This document shows, one piece after another, positions 24,211 through 31,880 of a stretch of DNA of 32,106 bases. The notes beneath the pieces are model-generated. The model had not been told where the DNA came from. It did not search any database and saw only the letters and a program-made list of their open reading frames with translations. Numbering within the stretch: the first letter of the stretch is position 1; the number at the start of each line of letters is the position of its first letter. The stretch comes from Flavobacteriales bacterium (GTDB lineage: Bacteria > Bacteroidota > Bacteroidia > Flavobacteriales_D > Crocinitomicaceae), in NCBI GenBank assembly GCA_013373595.1, contig JABXHO010000096.1, forward strand, positions 1 through 32,106, in the 5' to 3' direction. The position numbers and the translations under genes were made by a program.

Positions 24211-24334
24211 AACTCTTTTGTGGAACCTTTTGAAAAGATTGAGGCATGATTGTGAAAATCGTGTTCATAACATCTTTTTGCGTTCGCTCATTTTCCTTGA
24301 ACAGATTGTTTATCTTAGATAAAAAATGTAGCCT

Positions 24335-25741
24335 ATGTTCGATGACGGAGAAGAGGACGATTACAACGAGGGGAGAATACAGGAAGATTTAAAACGATTT
24401 GAAGCCTTTTTGAATGGGGGCGAAATGGGCTTTTTAGACAGTGACCGCTGGGAAGCTCTATTGGATCATCTCGTAATTAGTGGGCAATACCAAAAAGCGA
24501 TTCTGGCAAGCGATGAAGCATTGTCGCAGTTTTCATACAACGGACTTTTCAAGTTGCGTCGTGCGCAAGCATTCTCTGGATTGGGGAAGTTGAAGGAGTC
24601 GATTCAATTGCTCAGTGAGCTTGAAAGAATGGGAATGCCTTCGTTTGAGTTACTTCTTACCAAAGCATCCGTTTTTAGTCAACTGAAGGATTCGAACAAT
24701 GCCATAAAGTATTTCAGAGCAGCCATTAGCCAAGCGGAACCAGAAGATCGAGACGAAATATACCTCGATTTAGCGGTTGAATATGAGAATATTGGACAAT
24801 GGAACGAAGCGCTGAATGTTTTGCAAGAGGCCATTCAGAAGAACCCGCATAATGAAGGAGCGATTTATGAAATTGCTTTCTGCTACGATCAACTCGGAAA
24901 CTACGAGAAATCCATTGAATGTTATTCCAATTTTATCGATGAAAATCCTTATTCATTCACGGCGTGGTACAATCTGGGAAATGCTTTTCTGAAAGTTGAA
25001 AAGTACGAACAAGCAATATGGGCATACGATTATTGTATTTTGATCAATGACGATTTCGGTCCGGTTTACTTCAACATGGGGAACGCCTATCTTTCACTAG
25101 ATAAATACACCAAAGCCATTGAAAGCTTTCAAATGTCGATTGACTTGGACGGAGATGATCCAATGGCGTATTGTTACATCGGTGAAAGTTATGAGCAACT
25201 TGAACGATTAGATCTCGCGAAAAAATTCTACCAAAAAAGTCTAGAGTTGGCGCCCTTACTACCGGAAGGTTGGCTGGGGCTTGGAATTGTTGAAGATTTA
25301 GAAGGAAGAACCAAAGAAGGACTGGTTTTATTGCAAAAAGCAGCGGATTTAGCACCAGAAAATGCGGGAATCCTTCATGTGCTCGCAGGAGCGTATGAGA
25401 AGCTCGAAGAATACGAATTGGCGGCAGATTACTATCAATTAGTACTGAAATTGGACCCAACCGATTCCGAATGTTTGATGAATTATGTGAATTTATTGAG
25501 TCAAACAGTTTCACTTGTAGAGGCCAAATCTTTCCTCAATGAATTCGAAGAAACTGATGCGGATAACGCTTATATTCCGCTACTTAAGATTAACTTGTGG
25601 TGGAAGCTAGGGGAGAAAAGCGGAGCGCTTGAATTGTTCAAACAGTGCATCGAAAGAGATCGCGAACATGCCTTGGAGCTATTTGAAATCAACCCAGAGT
25701 TGAAAAACGTCACAGAATTTGTACTTTTGGCGGATAATTAG
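24335..25741 (+). CDS. Tetratricopeptide repeat protein
   Basis: A 468-residue soluble protein made of about ten to twelve TPR units from residue 45 to the end. Clear units include EIYLDLAVEYENIGQWNEAL, AIYEIAFCYDQLGNYEKSIE, AWYNLGNAFLKVEKYEQAIW, VYFNMGNAYLSLDKYTKAIE and GILHVLAGAYEKLEEYELAA, with the canonical W/L-G-Y-A-P positions. The N-terminus is very acidic (FDDGEEDDYNEG). No signal peptide. TPR stacks serve as protein-binding scaffolds; the partner is unknown. First gene of a three-gene operon: comA starts 5 nt after its stop. Confidence 0.93.
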   Translation: MFDDGEEDDYNEGRIQEDLKRFEAFLNGGEMGFLDSDRWEALLDHLVISGQYQKAILASDEALSQFSYNGLFKLRRAQAFSGLGKLKESIQLLSELERMGMPSFELLLTKASVFSQLKDSNNAIKYFRAAISQAEPEDRDEIYLDLAVEYENIGQWNEALNVLQEAIQKNPHNEGAIYEIAFCYDQLGNYEKSIECYSNFIDENPYSFTAWYNLGNAFLKVEKYEQAIWAYDYCILINDDFGPVYFNMGNAYLSLDKYTKAIESFQMSIDLDGDDPMAYCYIGESYEQLERLDLAKKFYQKSLELAPLLPEGWLGLGIVEDLEGRTKEGLVLLQKAADLAPENAGILHVLAGAYEKLEEYELAADYYQLVLKLDPTDSECLMNYVNLLSQTVSLVEAKSFLNEFEETDADNAYIPLLKINLWWKLGEKSGALELFKQCIERDREHALELFEINPELKNVTEFVLLADN

Positions 25742-25745
25742 TGAG

Positions 25746-26579
25746 ATGAAAAATTTCGAATTAACCTACATACCCGATAGGTCGGAGAAACCTAGAAACA
25801 AAGGAGTAACCATGGTGATGGATAAAGGTCTCAGCCTTAGACAGGTTGAAGACTTCATCAGCAGTTCAGGTCACCTTTGTGACGTTGTAAAGTTTGGTTT
25901 TGGAACGTCGTACGTAACCAAAAACCTTCAAGAGAAAATCAACTTATATAAGTCAGCAGATATTCGTCCGTACTTCGGTGGGACCTTGTTTGAGGCTTTT
26001 CATGCAAGAGGAATGACGGAAGATTACCTCCGTTTACTTGACAAGTACAATTTGGATTTGTGCGAGGTGTCGGACGGTTCAATCATTCTTGATCACAATG
26101 AAAAATGTGAGTTGATCAATCGCTTTTCAAAAGACAGAACAGTAATGTCTGAAGTGGGATCAAAGGATTCCGGAATCATCGTATCCCCTGCAAAATGGGT
26201 TCGAATGATGTCAACTGAGTTGGAAGCGGGTTCATGGAAAGTAATTGCTGAAGGAAGAGAATCAGGAACAGTAGGAGTGTTTAGACCGAATGGAACAGCA
26301 CATACCTTATTGATCAACCGTATCATTTCTAAGGTGAAACCTGAAGATATTCTATGGGAAGCACCAATCAAGAAGCAACAAGCTTGGTTCGTAAAATTGT
26401 TTGGACCTGAAGTAAACCTCGGAAATATCGCTCCTCATGAATTGATTCCTTTGGAAACACTTCGACTTGGATTAAGAGGAGATACTTTCTTTGATTTTAT
26501 GCCAGCTGATTATGCCGAGCGCTTGAAACAAGTGAACGACGAAGACGCTGAACTCGAATTGGAGGACGAAGAGGAATAG
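25746..26579 (+). CDS. comA: Phosphosulfolactate synthase (ComA family)
   Basis: A ComA-family TIM barrel; known members add sulfite to phosphoenolpyruvate to form phosphosulfolactate, the first step toward sulfolactate and, in methanogens, coenzyme M. 277 residues. Family motifs in order: KPRNKGVTMVMDKGL, VKFGFGTS, PYFGGTLFE, EVSDGSI, SEVGSKDSG, IAEGRESG, LWEAPIKKQQ, FGPEVNLGNI and ETLRLGLRGDTF. A Glu/Asp-rich tail follows. ATG at 25746 is 5 nt after the TPR gene stop; an earlier in-frame TTG at 25719 overlaps that gene. ComB/C/D/E are not nearby. The product may serve sulfonate or sulfonolipid metabolism, but that is inference. Confidence 0.9.
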   Translation: MKNFELTYIPDRSEKPRNKGVTMVMDKGLSLRQVEDFISSSGHLCDVVKFGFGTSYVTKNLQEKINLYKSADIRPYFGGTLFEAFHARGMTEDYLRLLDKYNLDLCEVSDGSIILDHNEKCELINRFSKDRTVMSEVGSKDSGIIVSPAKWVRMMSTELEAGSWKVIAEGRESGTVGVFRPNGTAHTLLINRIISKVKPEDILWEAPIKKQQAWFVKLFGPEVNLGNIAPHELIPLETLRLGLRGDTFFDFMPADYAERLKQVNDEDAELELEDEEE

Positions 26580-26588
26580 TCTACTTCG

Positions 26589-27476
26589 ATGTCTTCTTTT
26601 AAAAAGTTTAAGGAAATTTCAGGACACGCAGGAGCTATTTATGCATGTGCGTGTCATGATGGACTCATTTATACTGGAAGCGCGGACAACTATGTAGCTC
26701 GATGGAACCCGAAAACGGGAGAGCAAGATAAGTTCGCGATTCAGTTTGGACAATCCGTTTATTCCTTGGTCTTCCTGGATCAGAACAGGTTGGTAGTTGG
26801 CCTTTCGAATGGTCATATTCATGTATTTGATTTAGGCGAGAATAAAGAAGTCAAGTTTTTTACGCAACATACCAAAGCGATTTTTGCACTTGCATTTAAC
26901 GAGTTCAAACAACAATGGTATGCAGCAGATGCAGATGGAAATTTGTCTATCTGGGATGCACAAACATTGAATCAACTGATTTATCTTCCATTAGATTGCG
27001 GAAAAATTCGTGATATCGCGATAAACAAATCGGGGAATCAATTTACCTTGGCATGTCAGGATGGAACGCTTCGTGTGTTTGAAAGTGAATTTTTTAATGA
27101 GATTCACACCTTCAAGGCACACAAGGAGGGAGCAACAGCTGTTCTGTATCATCCGCACCACGAAAATCAACTTATTTCAGGCGGAAAAGATGCAATGCTG
27201 CGTTTGTGGGATGTGCCTGCAGAGATGCAACTAAAGGAAGTTCCTGCGCATAATTTTGCCGTTTATGGTATTCAAGCCATCGATGATGGACAAACGATTC
27301 TTTCGGCAAGCCGTGATAAAACAATTAAAGTCTGGTCGCCTGATTTGGATTTTCAGCAACGATTGGATCTAAAAGTAGGAGGACACAAACACTCCGTGAA
27401 TAAAATTCGTCCGCTAAACAATCACACCTTCGTTTCCGTTTCTGATGATAAAAAGATCATCGTTTGGGAGCGGTAA
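26589..27476 (+). CDS. WD40 repeat protein
   Basis: A 295-residue cytoplasmic protein with about seven WD40 blades, enough for a closed propeller. Blade ends with the WD-type signature: DNYVARWNPK, GHIHVFDLG, GNLSIWDAQ, GTLRVFESE, AMLRLWDVP, KTIKVWSPD and KKIIVWER. Each is preceded by the GH or xH dipeptide (SGHAGAIYA, QHTKAIFAL, AHKEGATAV, GHKHSVNKI). WD40 proteins bind partners in complexes; the partner is unknown. It follows comA by 9 nt, so the TPR, comA and WD40 genes probably form one transcript. It converges with the lipoprotein gene ending at 27492 without an obvious terminator. Confidence 0.94.
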   Translation: MSSFKKFKEISGHAGAIYACACHDGLIYTGSADNYVARWNPKTGEQDKFAIQFGQSVYSLVFLDQNRLVVGLSNGHIHVFDLGENKEVKFFTQHTKAIFALAFNEFKQQWYAADADGNLSIWDAQTLNQLIYLPLDCGKIRDIAINKSGNQFTLACQDGTLRVFESEFFNEIHTFKAHKEGATAVLYHPHHENQLISGGKDAMLRLWDVPAEMQLKEVPAHNFAVYGIQAIDDGQTILSASRDKTIKVWSPDLDFQQRLDLKVGGHKHSVNKIRPLNNHTFVSVSDDKKIIVWER

Positions 27477-27491
27477 TTTTAATGGAGGAGT

Positions 27492-28100
27492 TTACTTCGG
27501 CCAAGCGTCAATTTGCCACATCCCATTCTGATTCACCCAATTAAGCTGTCCTCGCTCTGAGAAACGTACAAGTGCTGTGCTATCAGTTTGCTCTACCACA
27601 CTATACTCCAACGAGTCGATCATTTCTTTGCTCGGACGTTCTTGCATCTTAAAGAAAACATCGCCTTCAAAAAGACAAGGTGGCGGACCTACAAAGTGCT
27701 CTTTTTTACGCGCTTTTTCTCGCATTTTGTTGGCACATTCTGTCGTCCACCGATCGTATTCGCTTGCTATAAAATCTTCTGAAAAGAATGCTGTTTTTTT
27801 CAACCAATCGATGTACTCTTCGAGTTTTTTCTTGTCGAGAGCGTGATATCCGTTTTCCGAGCCAATGCTCTGACTTCTCATTTTGTACAACATGCGACTA
27901 TTGTCATTGTACCAATCGAAGAACTGTTCCGAGCGCGAAAGAACCGAACTCGCATCATATACTTTATCATTGCCCTTTTCATTTTCCGCCTTCTGTTCTG
28001 ATTGGCCTTCGTTTGAAGTGGCTGCTGCATCCTTATCCTGATCGTTGGAACAACTGACAATTAGTGCGAGGATAGAAATCAAAAATAGATACTTAAACAT
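27492..28100 (-). CDS. Lipoprotein, possibly DUF3828-like
   Basis: A 202-residue predicted lipoprotein. MFKYLFLISILALIVSCSN gives a signal and a lipobox with Cys17; ATG at 28100 is chosen because the longer frame (to 28163) overlaps the glycosyltransferase stop region and disrupts the signal. A polar linker rich in Glu, Lys and Asn (about 20-48) precedes a globular domain (FFDWYNDNSRMLYKMRS near its start, VRFSERGQLNWVNQNGMWQIDAW at its end), which resembles DUF3828 proteins by pattern. TAACTTTC (28125-28132, minus) is a one-mismatch -7 box. Function unknown. Confidence 0.8.
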   Translation of the reverse strand: MFKYLFLISILALIVSCSNDQDKDAAATSNEGQSEQKAENEKGNDKVYDASSVLSRSEQFFDWYNDNSRMLYKMRSQSIGSENGYHALDKKKLEEYIDWLKKTAFFSEDFIASEYDRWTTECANKMREKARKKEHFVGPPPCLFEGDVFFKMQERPSKEMIDSLEYSVVEQTDSTALVRFSERGQLNWVNQNGMWQIDAWPK

Positions 28101-28140
28101 AGCTGTTGTGTAAAATAATTGGACGAAAGTTACCCATTTT

Positions 28141-29154
28141 TCATGCAAAGAACCAAAAATCATCCACGGGTTTTTTACCCCATTGAGTTAACTGTTCTAA
28201 AATCTCTTTTTTTCCATCTGGAGAGGAAACAACGGGGATAATTTGGGGGCGTTCAAGTTCTGGAATGATCGAGTAGTGTTGCATCCGAACATCGTAAATA
28301 TCTTTCCCAATTTTTCGTTCATTGTCGCACACCCAATGAAAGGTATCATTGTAAGATTGAAGCAATCGGGCCATGTCTTTTCCGTTTCTTCCTGCTCCCC
28401 AGAGTACAAGTGGACGAGAAGTATCGCGATCCAACTCGTAGAAGAAGCGTAGCTTTAAGTCGAAGTAACGGTTGTCTTTATATTCGTCCCATGTCCTCGA
28501 AATTCGATTGGAACGATCGCGCCAAAAATGCAAAACTTTATCAATTCCAACAACGTTCAATCCATGTCGATAAAAGCGAAAACACAAGTCGTAGTCTTCG
28601 GGATAAACCAATGGATGAAAGGCATCAACAGCGTCAAAATCATCTTTGTGAATGATCCAGCAATGTGAGGGAATCACGCACTCTTTGTAAATCTCCTGAT
28701 AATGCGAACTCGTTCGGGCCACTTCGTTCAACCAGCGCTCATACTTCAGAAAACCATCGCCCACTTCGCCTTCTTCCACAAAATGTTCTGTTCCTCCCGC
28801 AATCACGGTTCCTTTGCCATATTTTAACCATTCGCGAACGAGTGTTTCAATTTTATCCAATGGCATTTTATCGTCCGAATCCATCCGATTGATCAACTCT
28901 CCTTTGACGTGAGCATAACCAACTTGCAATGTTGGAATCAACTTCGGACGATTGCTGTCGAAGTAACGTACGCGCGAATCTTTCTCTGAGTAGGCCTTCA
29001 AAATAGCTGGCGTTTCATCCGAAGAGTGGTCATTAACAGCAATTAATTCCCAATTTTGATACGTTTGGTTGAGTATAGAGTCGAGACAATCGGGAAGGTA
29101 AGGAGCTGTGTCCTTTACCGCCATTACGATTGAAACAAGTGGTTGCTGATTCAT
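28141..29154 (-). CDS. Family 2 glycosyltransferase with C-terminal Rossmann-like domain
   Basis: A 337-residue GT-A glycosyltransferase that should transfer a sugar from a nucleotide donor to a surface glycan. N-terminal half: VSIVMAVKDTAPYLPDCLDSI, ELIAVNDHSSDET (Asp42) and MDSDDK (Asp92, Asp94, Asp95, the DxD site), then a YPEDYDLCFR acceptor-side motif (Glu-Asp). From about residue 247 a second unit begins with RPLVLWGAGRNGKDMARLL, a GxGxxG dinucleotide-type turn, so the C-terminus looks like a small Rossmann domain. ATG at 29154 overlaps the epimerase TGA as ATGA (coupling); an upstream ATG at 29169 would overlap it by 19 nt. No membrane segments. Donor and acceptor unknown. Confidence 0.9.
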   Translation of the reverse strand: MNQQPLVSIVMAVKDTAPYLPDCLDSILNQTYQNWELIAVNDHSSDETPAILKAYSEKDSRVRYFDSNRPKLIPTLQVGYAHVKGELINRMDSDDKMPLDKIETLVREWLKYGKGTVIAGGTEHFVEEGEVGDGFLKYERWLNEVARTSSHYQEIYKECVIPSHCWIIHKDDFDAVDAFHPLVYPEDYDLCFRFYRHGLNVVGIDKVLHFWRDRSNRISRTWDEYKDNRYFDLKLRFFYELDRDTSRPLVLWGAGRNGKDMARLLQSYNDTFHWVCDNERKIGKDIYDVRMQHYSIIPELERPQIIPVVSSPDGKKEILEQLTQWGKKPVDDFWFFA

Positions 29155-30179
29155 TGTTGAGCTTTCCATGAGTTGGGAAGATTTTGTTCGATTTCAATTC
29201 CATTAAAGGAAGCACTTTCTTTTGCTCCGTGGCGTTTCACCCATTCGTACATTTCTTCGAGTCCTTCTTGTAGTGGAACGTGCTCATGAATATTGAAAAA
29301 GCGTTCAAATTTGAGATGGTTCGCATATGCATGATCTACTTCTTCACGCTCTTCCAAATACTCAATTTCTGGTTGTACATCTATGACATCACCAATTAGC
29401 TGTGCGAGAGTATTCACAGAAAAAACGGAATCGCTTCCGATGTTAAAGGTTTCGTTGTATGCTTCGTGGATCTCCACCGAGCGGGCGATATGGGGCGCAA
29501 CATCTCGAATGTGTGTGAAGGCCCTTGTTTGATTTCCATCGCCAAAAACAGTCAGTTTTTCATTGCGAAGGAGTTGATTCATGAAGATACCAACCACGTT
29601 TCGATACTTATCGCCAATATTTTGACGGGAACCGTACACGTTGTGAGGTCGGAAGATAATGGAATTTAATCCGAAAAGTTCTTGGGCATTTTTTAGATCC
29701 AATTCAACCGCGTATTTGGCAATTCCGTACGGATCGACAGGACTGGGTTGTGTTCTTTCAGACATCGGAGGAACGGCGTTTCCATAAACCGCAATAGACG
29801 AAGTAAATACGAAGCATTTCACCTTGTGATTTACCGATGCATTGATCAGGTTGATGCTGCCTATCAAATTGTTTTCGTAGTTAAACCGTCGGATAAAATG
29901 GCTGAGACCTTCTGCGGCATAGGCAGCAAGATGATAGACGTATTCAATTTGATGTTGCTCGAATAAAGCGTTGATTAACTCGACATCAGTAATGGAACCT
30001 TTGACAAATAGGGCGGCTGAGTGAATATTTGCTTCGAATCCACCAGATAAATCATCCAGAACTATGACATGATGCTTCAAACGAAGCAATTCGTCAACTA
30101 CGTGCGATCCGATAAACCCAGCGCCTCCTGTTACTAATGAAACGGGATTTTCGCCAAATGCGTTTTTACTTGTTGCCAT
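29151..30179 (-). CDS. NAD-dependent sugar-nucleotide epimerase/dehydratase
   Basis: Extended short-chain dehydrogenase of the UDP-glucose 4-epimerase type, 342 residues, cytoplasmic. NAD-binding GGAGFIG at 18-24, Asp42/Asp43 after beta-2, YHLAA at 82-86, Ser127/Ser128 and catalytic Tyr151-xxx-Lys155 (PYGIAKYAVE). Substrate-side residues FRPHNVYGSRQN and FGDGNQTRAFTHIRDVA match this group; specificity (galactose, GlcNAc, glucuronate) cannot be read off. It likely supplies the donor for the glycosyltransferase with which it overlaps by 4 nt (ATGA). A small reading frame (30166-30282) overlaps its start. Confidence 0.93.
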   Translation of the reverse strand: MATSKNAFGENPVSLVTGGAGFIGSHVVDELLRLKHHVIVLDDLSGGFEANIHSAALFVKGSITDVELINALFEQHQIEYVYHLAAYAAEGLSHFIRRFNYENNLIGSINLINASVNHKVKCFVFTSSIAVYGNAVPPMSERTQPSPVDPYGIAKYAVELDLKNAQELFGLNSIIFRPHNVYGSRQNIGDKYRNVVGIFMNQLLRNEKLTVFGDGNQTRAFTHIRDVAPHIARSVEIHEAYNETFNIGSDSVFSVNTLAQLIGDVIDVQPEIEYLEEREEVDHAYANHLKFERFFNIHEHVPLQEGLEEMYEWVKRHGAKESASFNGIEIEQNLPNSWKAQQ

Positions 30180-30282
30180 TGTCTATATTATCGGAGTCTT
30201 GCGAATTCTTTTTTTCATCTACTGTTGAATAAGAACAATGATACGACCAACGACTGCCACCGATGGCTGCACCTACTAACAT
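30166..30282 (-). CDS. Small 38-residue ORF ahead of the epimerase
   Basis: A 38-codon frame (MLVGAAIGGSRWSYHCSYST at its start) begins with ATG at 30282 after GGAAAGGT and ends 14 nt inside the epimerase gene. The Gly-rich start and Asp/Asn-rich end match no family I know. It may be a leader ORF coupling to the epimerase or a chance frame; support is weak. Confidence 0.2.
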   Translation of the reverse strand: MLVGAAIGGSRWSYHCSYSTVDEKKNSQDSDNIDNGNK

Positions 30283-30322
30283 ACCTTTCCGTTTTGATGA
30301 GACTCAAAAATAACAATTTCAG

Positions 30323-30757
30323 TTATTCTTCTGAGCGAGTAAATATAATCGGAAAGCGAATACGCATCCGTACTGGTCCATAATTGTCGCGTGCTGGAAT
30401 CCATCTGGGCATTTCCTCTACAATGCGTAGCATCACATCATCCAATTCGGGAGAAATTCCCCGAACTACCTTAATATCCATCAATCGACCGTCAGCTTCC
30501 ACAATGCAAGATACGTATCCTCGCTTTTGTGGGAAAGAATCTAGCCAATCGGGATTGAAATCATAGGATTGAATGTGCTTTCTTAATTCGATGATGCCTC
30601 CAGGGTATTCGGGTTCAGGGTAATTGATGAATTGAATAATGGAATCATTCCAAGGTGTGACAGGCTCAGGGCTCGGTAATTCAAGCTCGGGAGGAGGAGC
30701 TATTTGTCCCGTGGAATGAAAGCTAAACACTATAAATAGAAGCGGTAAAATTTTCAT
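30323..30757 (-). CDS. Periplasmic protein with TonB C-terminal-like domain
   Basis: A 144-residue protein: signal peptide MKILPLLFIVFSFHSTGQ (the frame extends to 30793, but that adds polar residues ahead of the signal), a Pro/Glu-rich linker (PPPELELPSPEPVTP), then a TonB-C-like domain of about 95 residues. Signature: EPEYPGGIIELRKHI, GYVSCIVEADGRLMDIKVVRGI, ELDDVMLRIVEEMPRWIPA and VRMRIRFPIIF. Such domains bind TonB-dependent receptors or other envelope partners. It lacks the usual TonB N-terminal anchor, so it is probably a free periplasmic form. TAATTGTG (30770-30777, minus) is a one-mismatch -7 box. Confidence 0.85.
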   Translation of the reverse strand: MKILPLLFIVFSFHSTGQIAPPPELELPSPEPVTPWNDSIIQFINYPEPEYPGGIIELRKHIQSYDFNPDWLDSFPQKRGYVSCIVEADGRLMDIKVVRGISPELDDVMLRIVEEMPRWIPARDNYGPVRMRIRFPIIFTRSEE

Positions 30758-30843
30758 GTGTTGATATCCCACAATTATCGAACCACTTATCACACATTAG
30801 TAGCGCTTGTCCGAATGAAACGCAACTTTCATAGAATCTGCCT

Positions 30844-30851
30844 TACTTTTG
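30844..30851 (+). promoter_or_regulatory. -7 promoter box of the DUF4412-like lipoprotein gene
   Basis: TACTTTTG, an exact TAnnTTTG match, 55 nt before the ATG at 30907. Confidence 0.6.
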
Positions 30852-30906
30852 CTTATTGAAAAACAGATCACTACGATCACTAATTGACAAACCAAAAACC
30901 AAAAAA

Positions 30907-31821
30907 ATGAGAAAAATAGCAGGAATTTTCGCGTTGGCACTCGCAGCGACTGTTACAAGTTGTGGGGGAGCAGATGCTGATACTTCACCCTTTGTCGGAA
31001 AAATTGACTTTCAAGCTGAAATGATGGGGATAAACACCAAAGGTTCGGTGACAATGGACGCTGAAAATGAGCGTATGACGTACCGCTTGGATGCCCTGGA
31101 GCTGTTTATGGGTGTAGACATGACAATGATGGTGGATATGAAAAACAATATGACTTATACTATCTGTCAAAGCAAGGGTATTTACATGGAACAGCCAATT
31201 GAAAAGGAGGAAATGAAAAAGGAGCTTCCTTCCAAAGAGGAGGTGGAAAAAGCGAAAAACGAGTTCTTTTCAAAAGTGAAGAAAACGGGAAATTCCAAAG
31301 AAATCAATGGCTTGACATGTGAAGAGTATACGTTAAAAGAGCCAGTGGAAAATTTAGAAAGTGGCACGATTTGGGTAAGCCCAACTCTGCTGAACCGAAT
31401 GACCGTGAACATGGAAATGATGGAAGAACTCAAGAAATTAGGAGCTGAAGAATTGATGATTGGTTTCCCTATGAAGGGATCGTTCCAAGCAGAAGAAGGA
31501 AAAGGATCGTTTGAGGTAACAAAGATCACCGAAGGTGAAGCGGCATTAAACGACTTCGATTTGTCGAAAATGAAAAAGCTCAGCGCAAAGGAGTTTTCAA
31601 AAAAAATGATGGAAGATTCTGCTATTGGAAATATGATGAATGGATTTGACGACATGGAGAAGGAAGGATTCATGGAAGGTTTGGAAGGAGACATGGAAAG
31701 CATCCAGAAGGACTTGGAAGGGTTGAAAAACGTCGATACAGAAGAATTGGAGAAAATGCTTGAAGGCATGAAGGATTTGGATCCAAAAGAAGTAGAAAAA
31801 ATGATGGAGGCATTTCAATAA
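30907..31821 (+). CDS. DUF4412-like lipoprotein
   Basis: A 304-residue predicted lipoprotein. MRKIAGIFALALAATVTSCGG has a lipobox with Cys19; ATG at 30907 is chosen over the in-frame start at 30856, which adds a basic non-signal stretch. Residues about 25-215 resemble the DUF4412 beta-rich domain (GKIDFQAEMMGINTKGSVTMD, then NNMTYTICQSKGIYME and NGLTCEEYTLKEP). The last 85 residues are Met-, Glu- and Lys-rich helical repeats (EGLEGDMESIQKDLEGLKN and LEKMLEGMKDLDPKEVEKMM), probably coiled coil. A promoter box lies upstream and a terminator downstream, so it is a single-gene unit. Confidence 0.82.
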   Translation: MRKIAGIFALALAATVTSCGGADADTSPFVGKIDFQAEMMGINTKGSVTMDAENERMTYRLDALELFMGVDMTMMVDMKNNMTYTICQSKGIYMEQPIEKEEMKKELPSKEEVEKAKNEFFSKVKKTGNSKEINGLTCEEYTLKEPVENLESGTIWVSPTLLNRMTVNMEMMEELKKLGAEELMIGFPMKGSFQAEEGKGSFEVTKITEGEAALNDFDLSKMKKLSAKEFSKKMMEDSAIGNMMNGFDDMEKEGFMEGLEGDMESIQKDLEGLKNVDTEELEKMLEGMKDLDPKEVEKMMEAFQ

Positions 31822-31842
31822 CCTGCTTCACAATGAATATAG

Positions 31843-31874
31843 AAATGCTCATCCTTTTCGGGTGGGCGTTTTTG
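31843..31874 (+). terminator. Rho-independent terminator of the DUF4412-like gene
   Basis: AAATGCTCATCC (31843-31854) pairs with GGGTGGGCGTTT (31860-31871) including some G-U pairs, loop TTTTC, followed by more T. Confidence 0.8.
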
Positions 31875-31880
31875 CTTTCA

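Noticed and set aside
31182-31769. 195-codon minus-strand frame opposite the DUF4412-like lipoprotein
   Set aside because: Ser/Phe-rich antisense shadow of a Met/Glu/Lys-rich coding region; no start context or family features.
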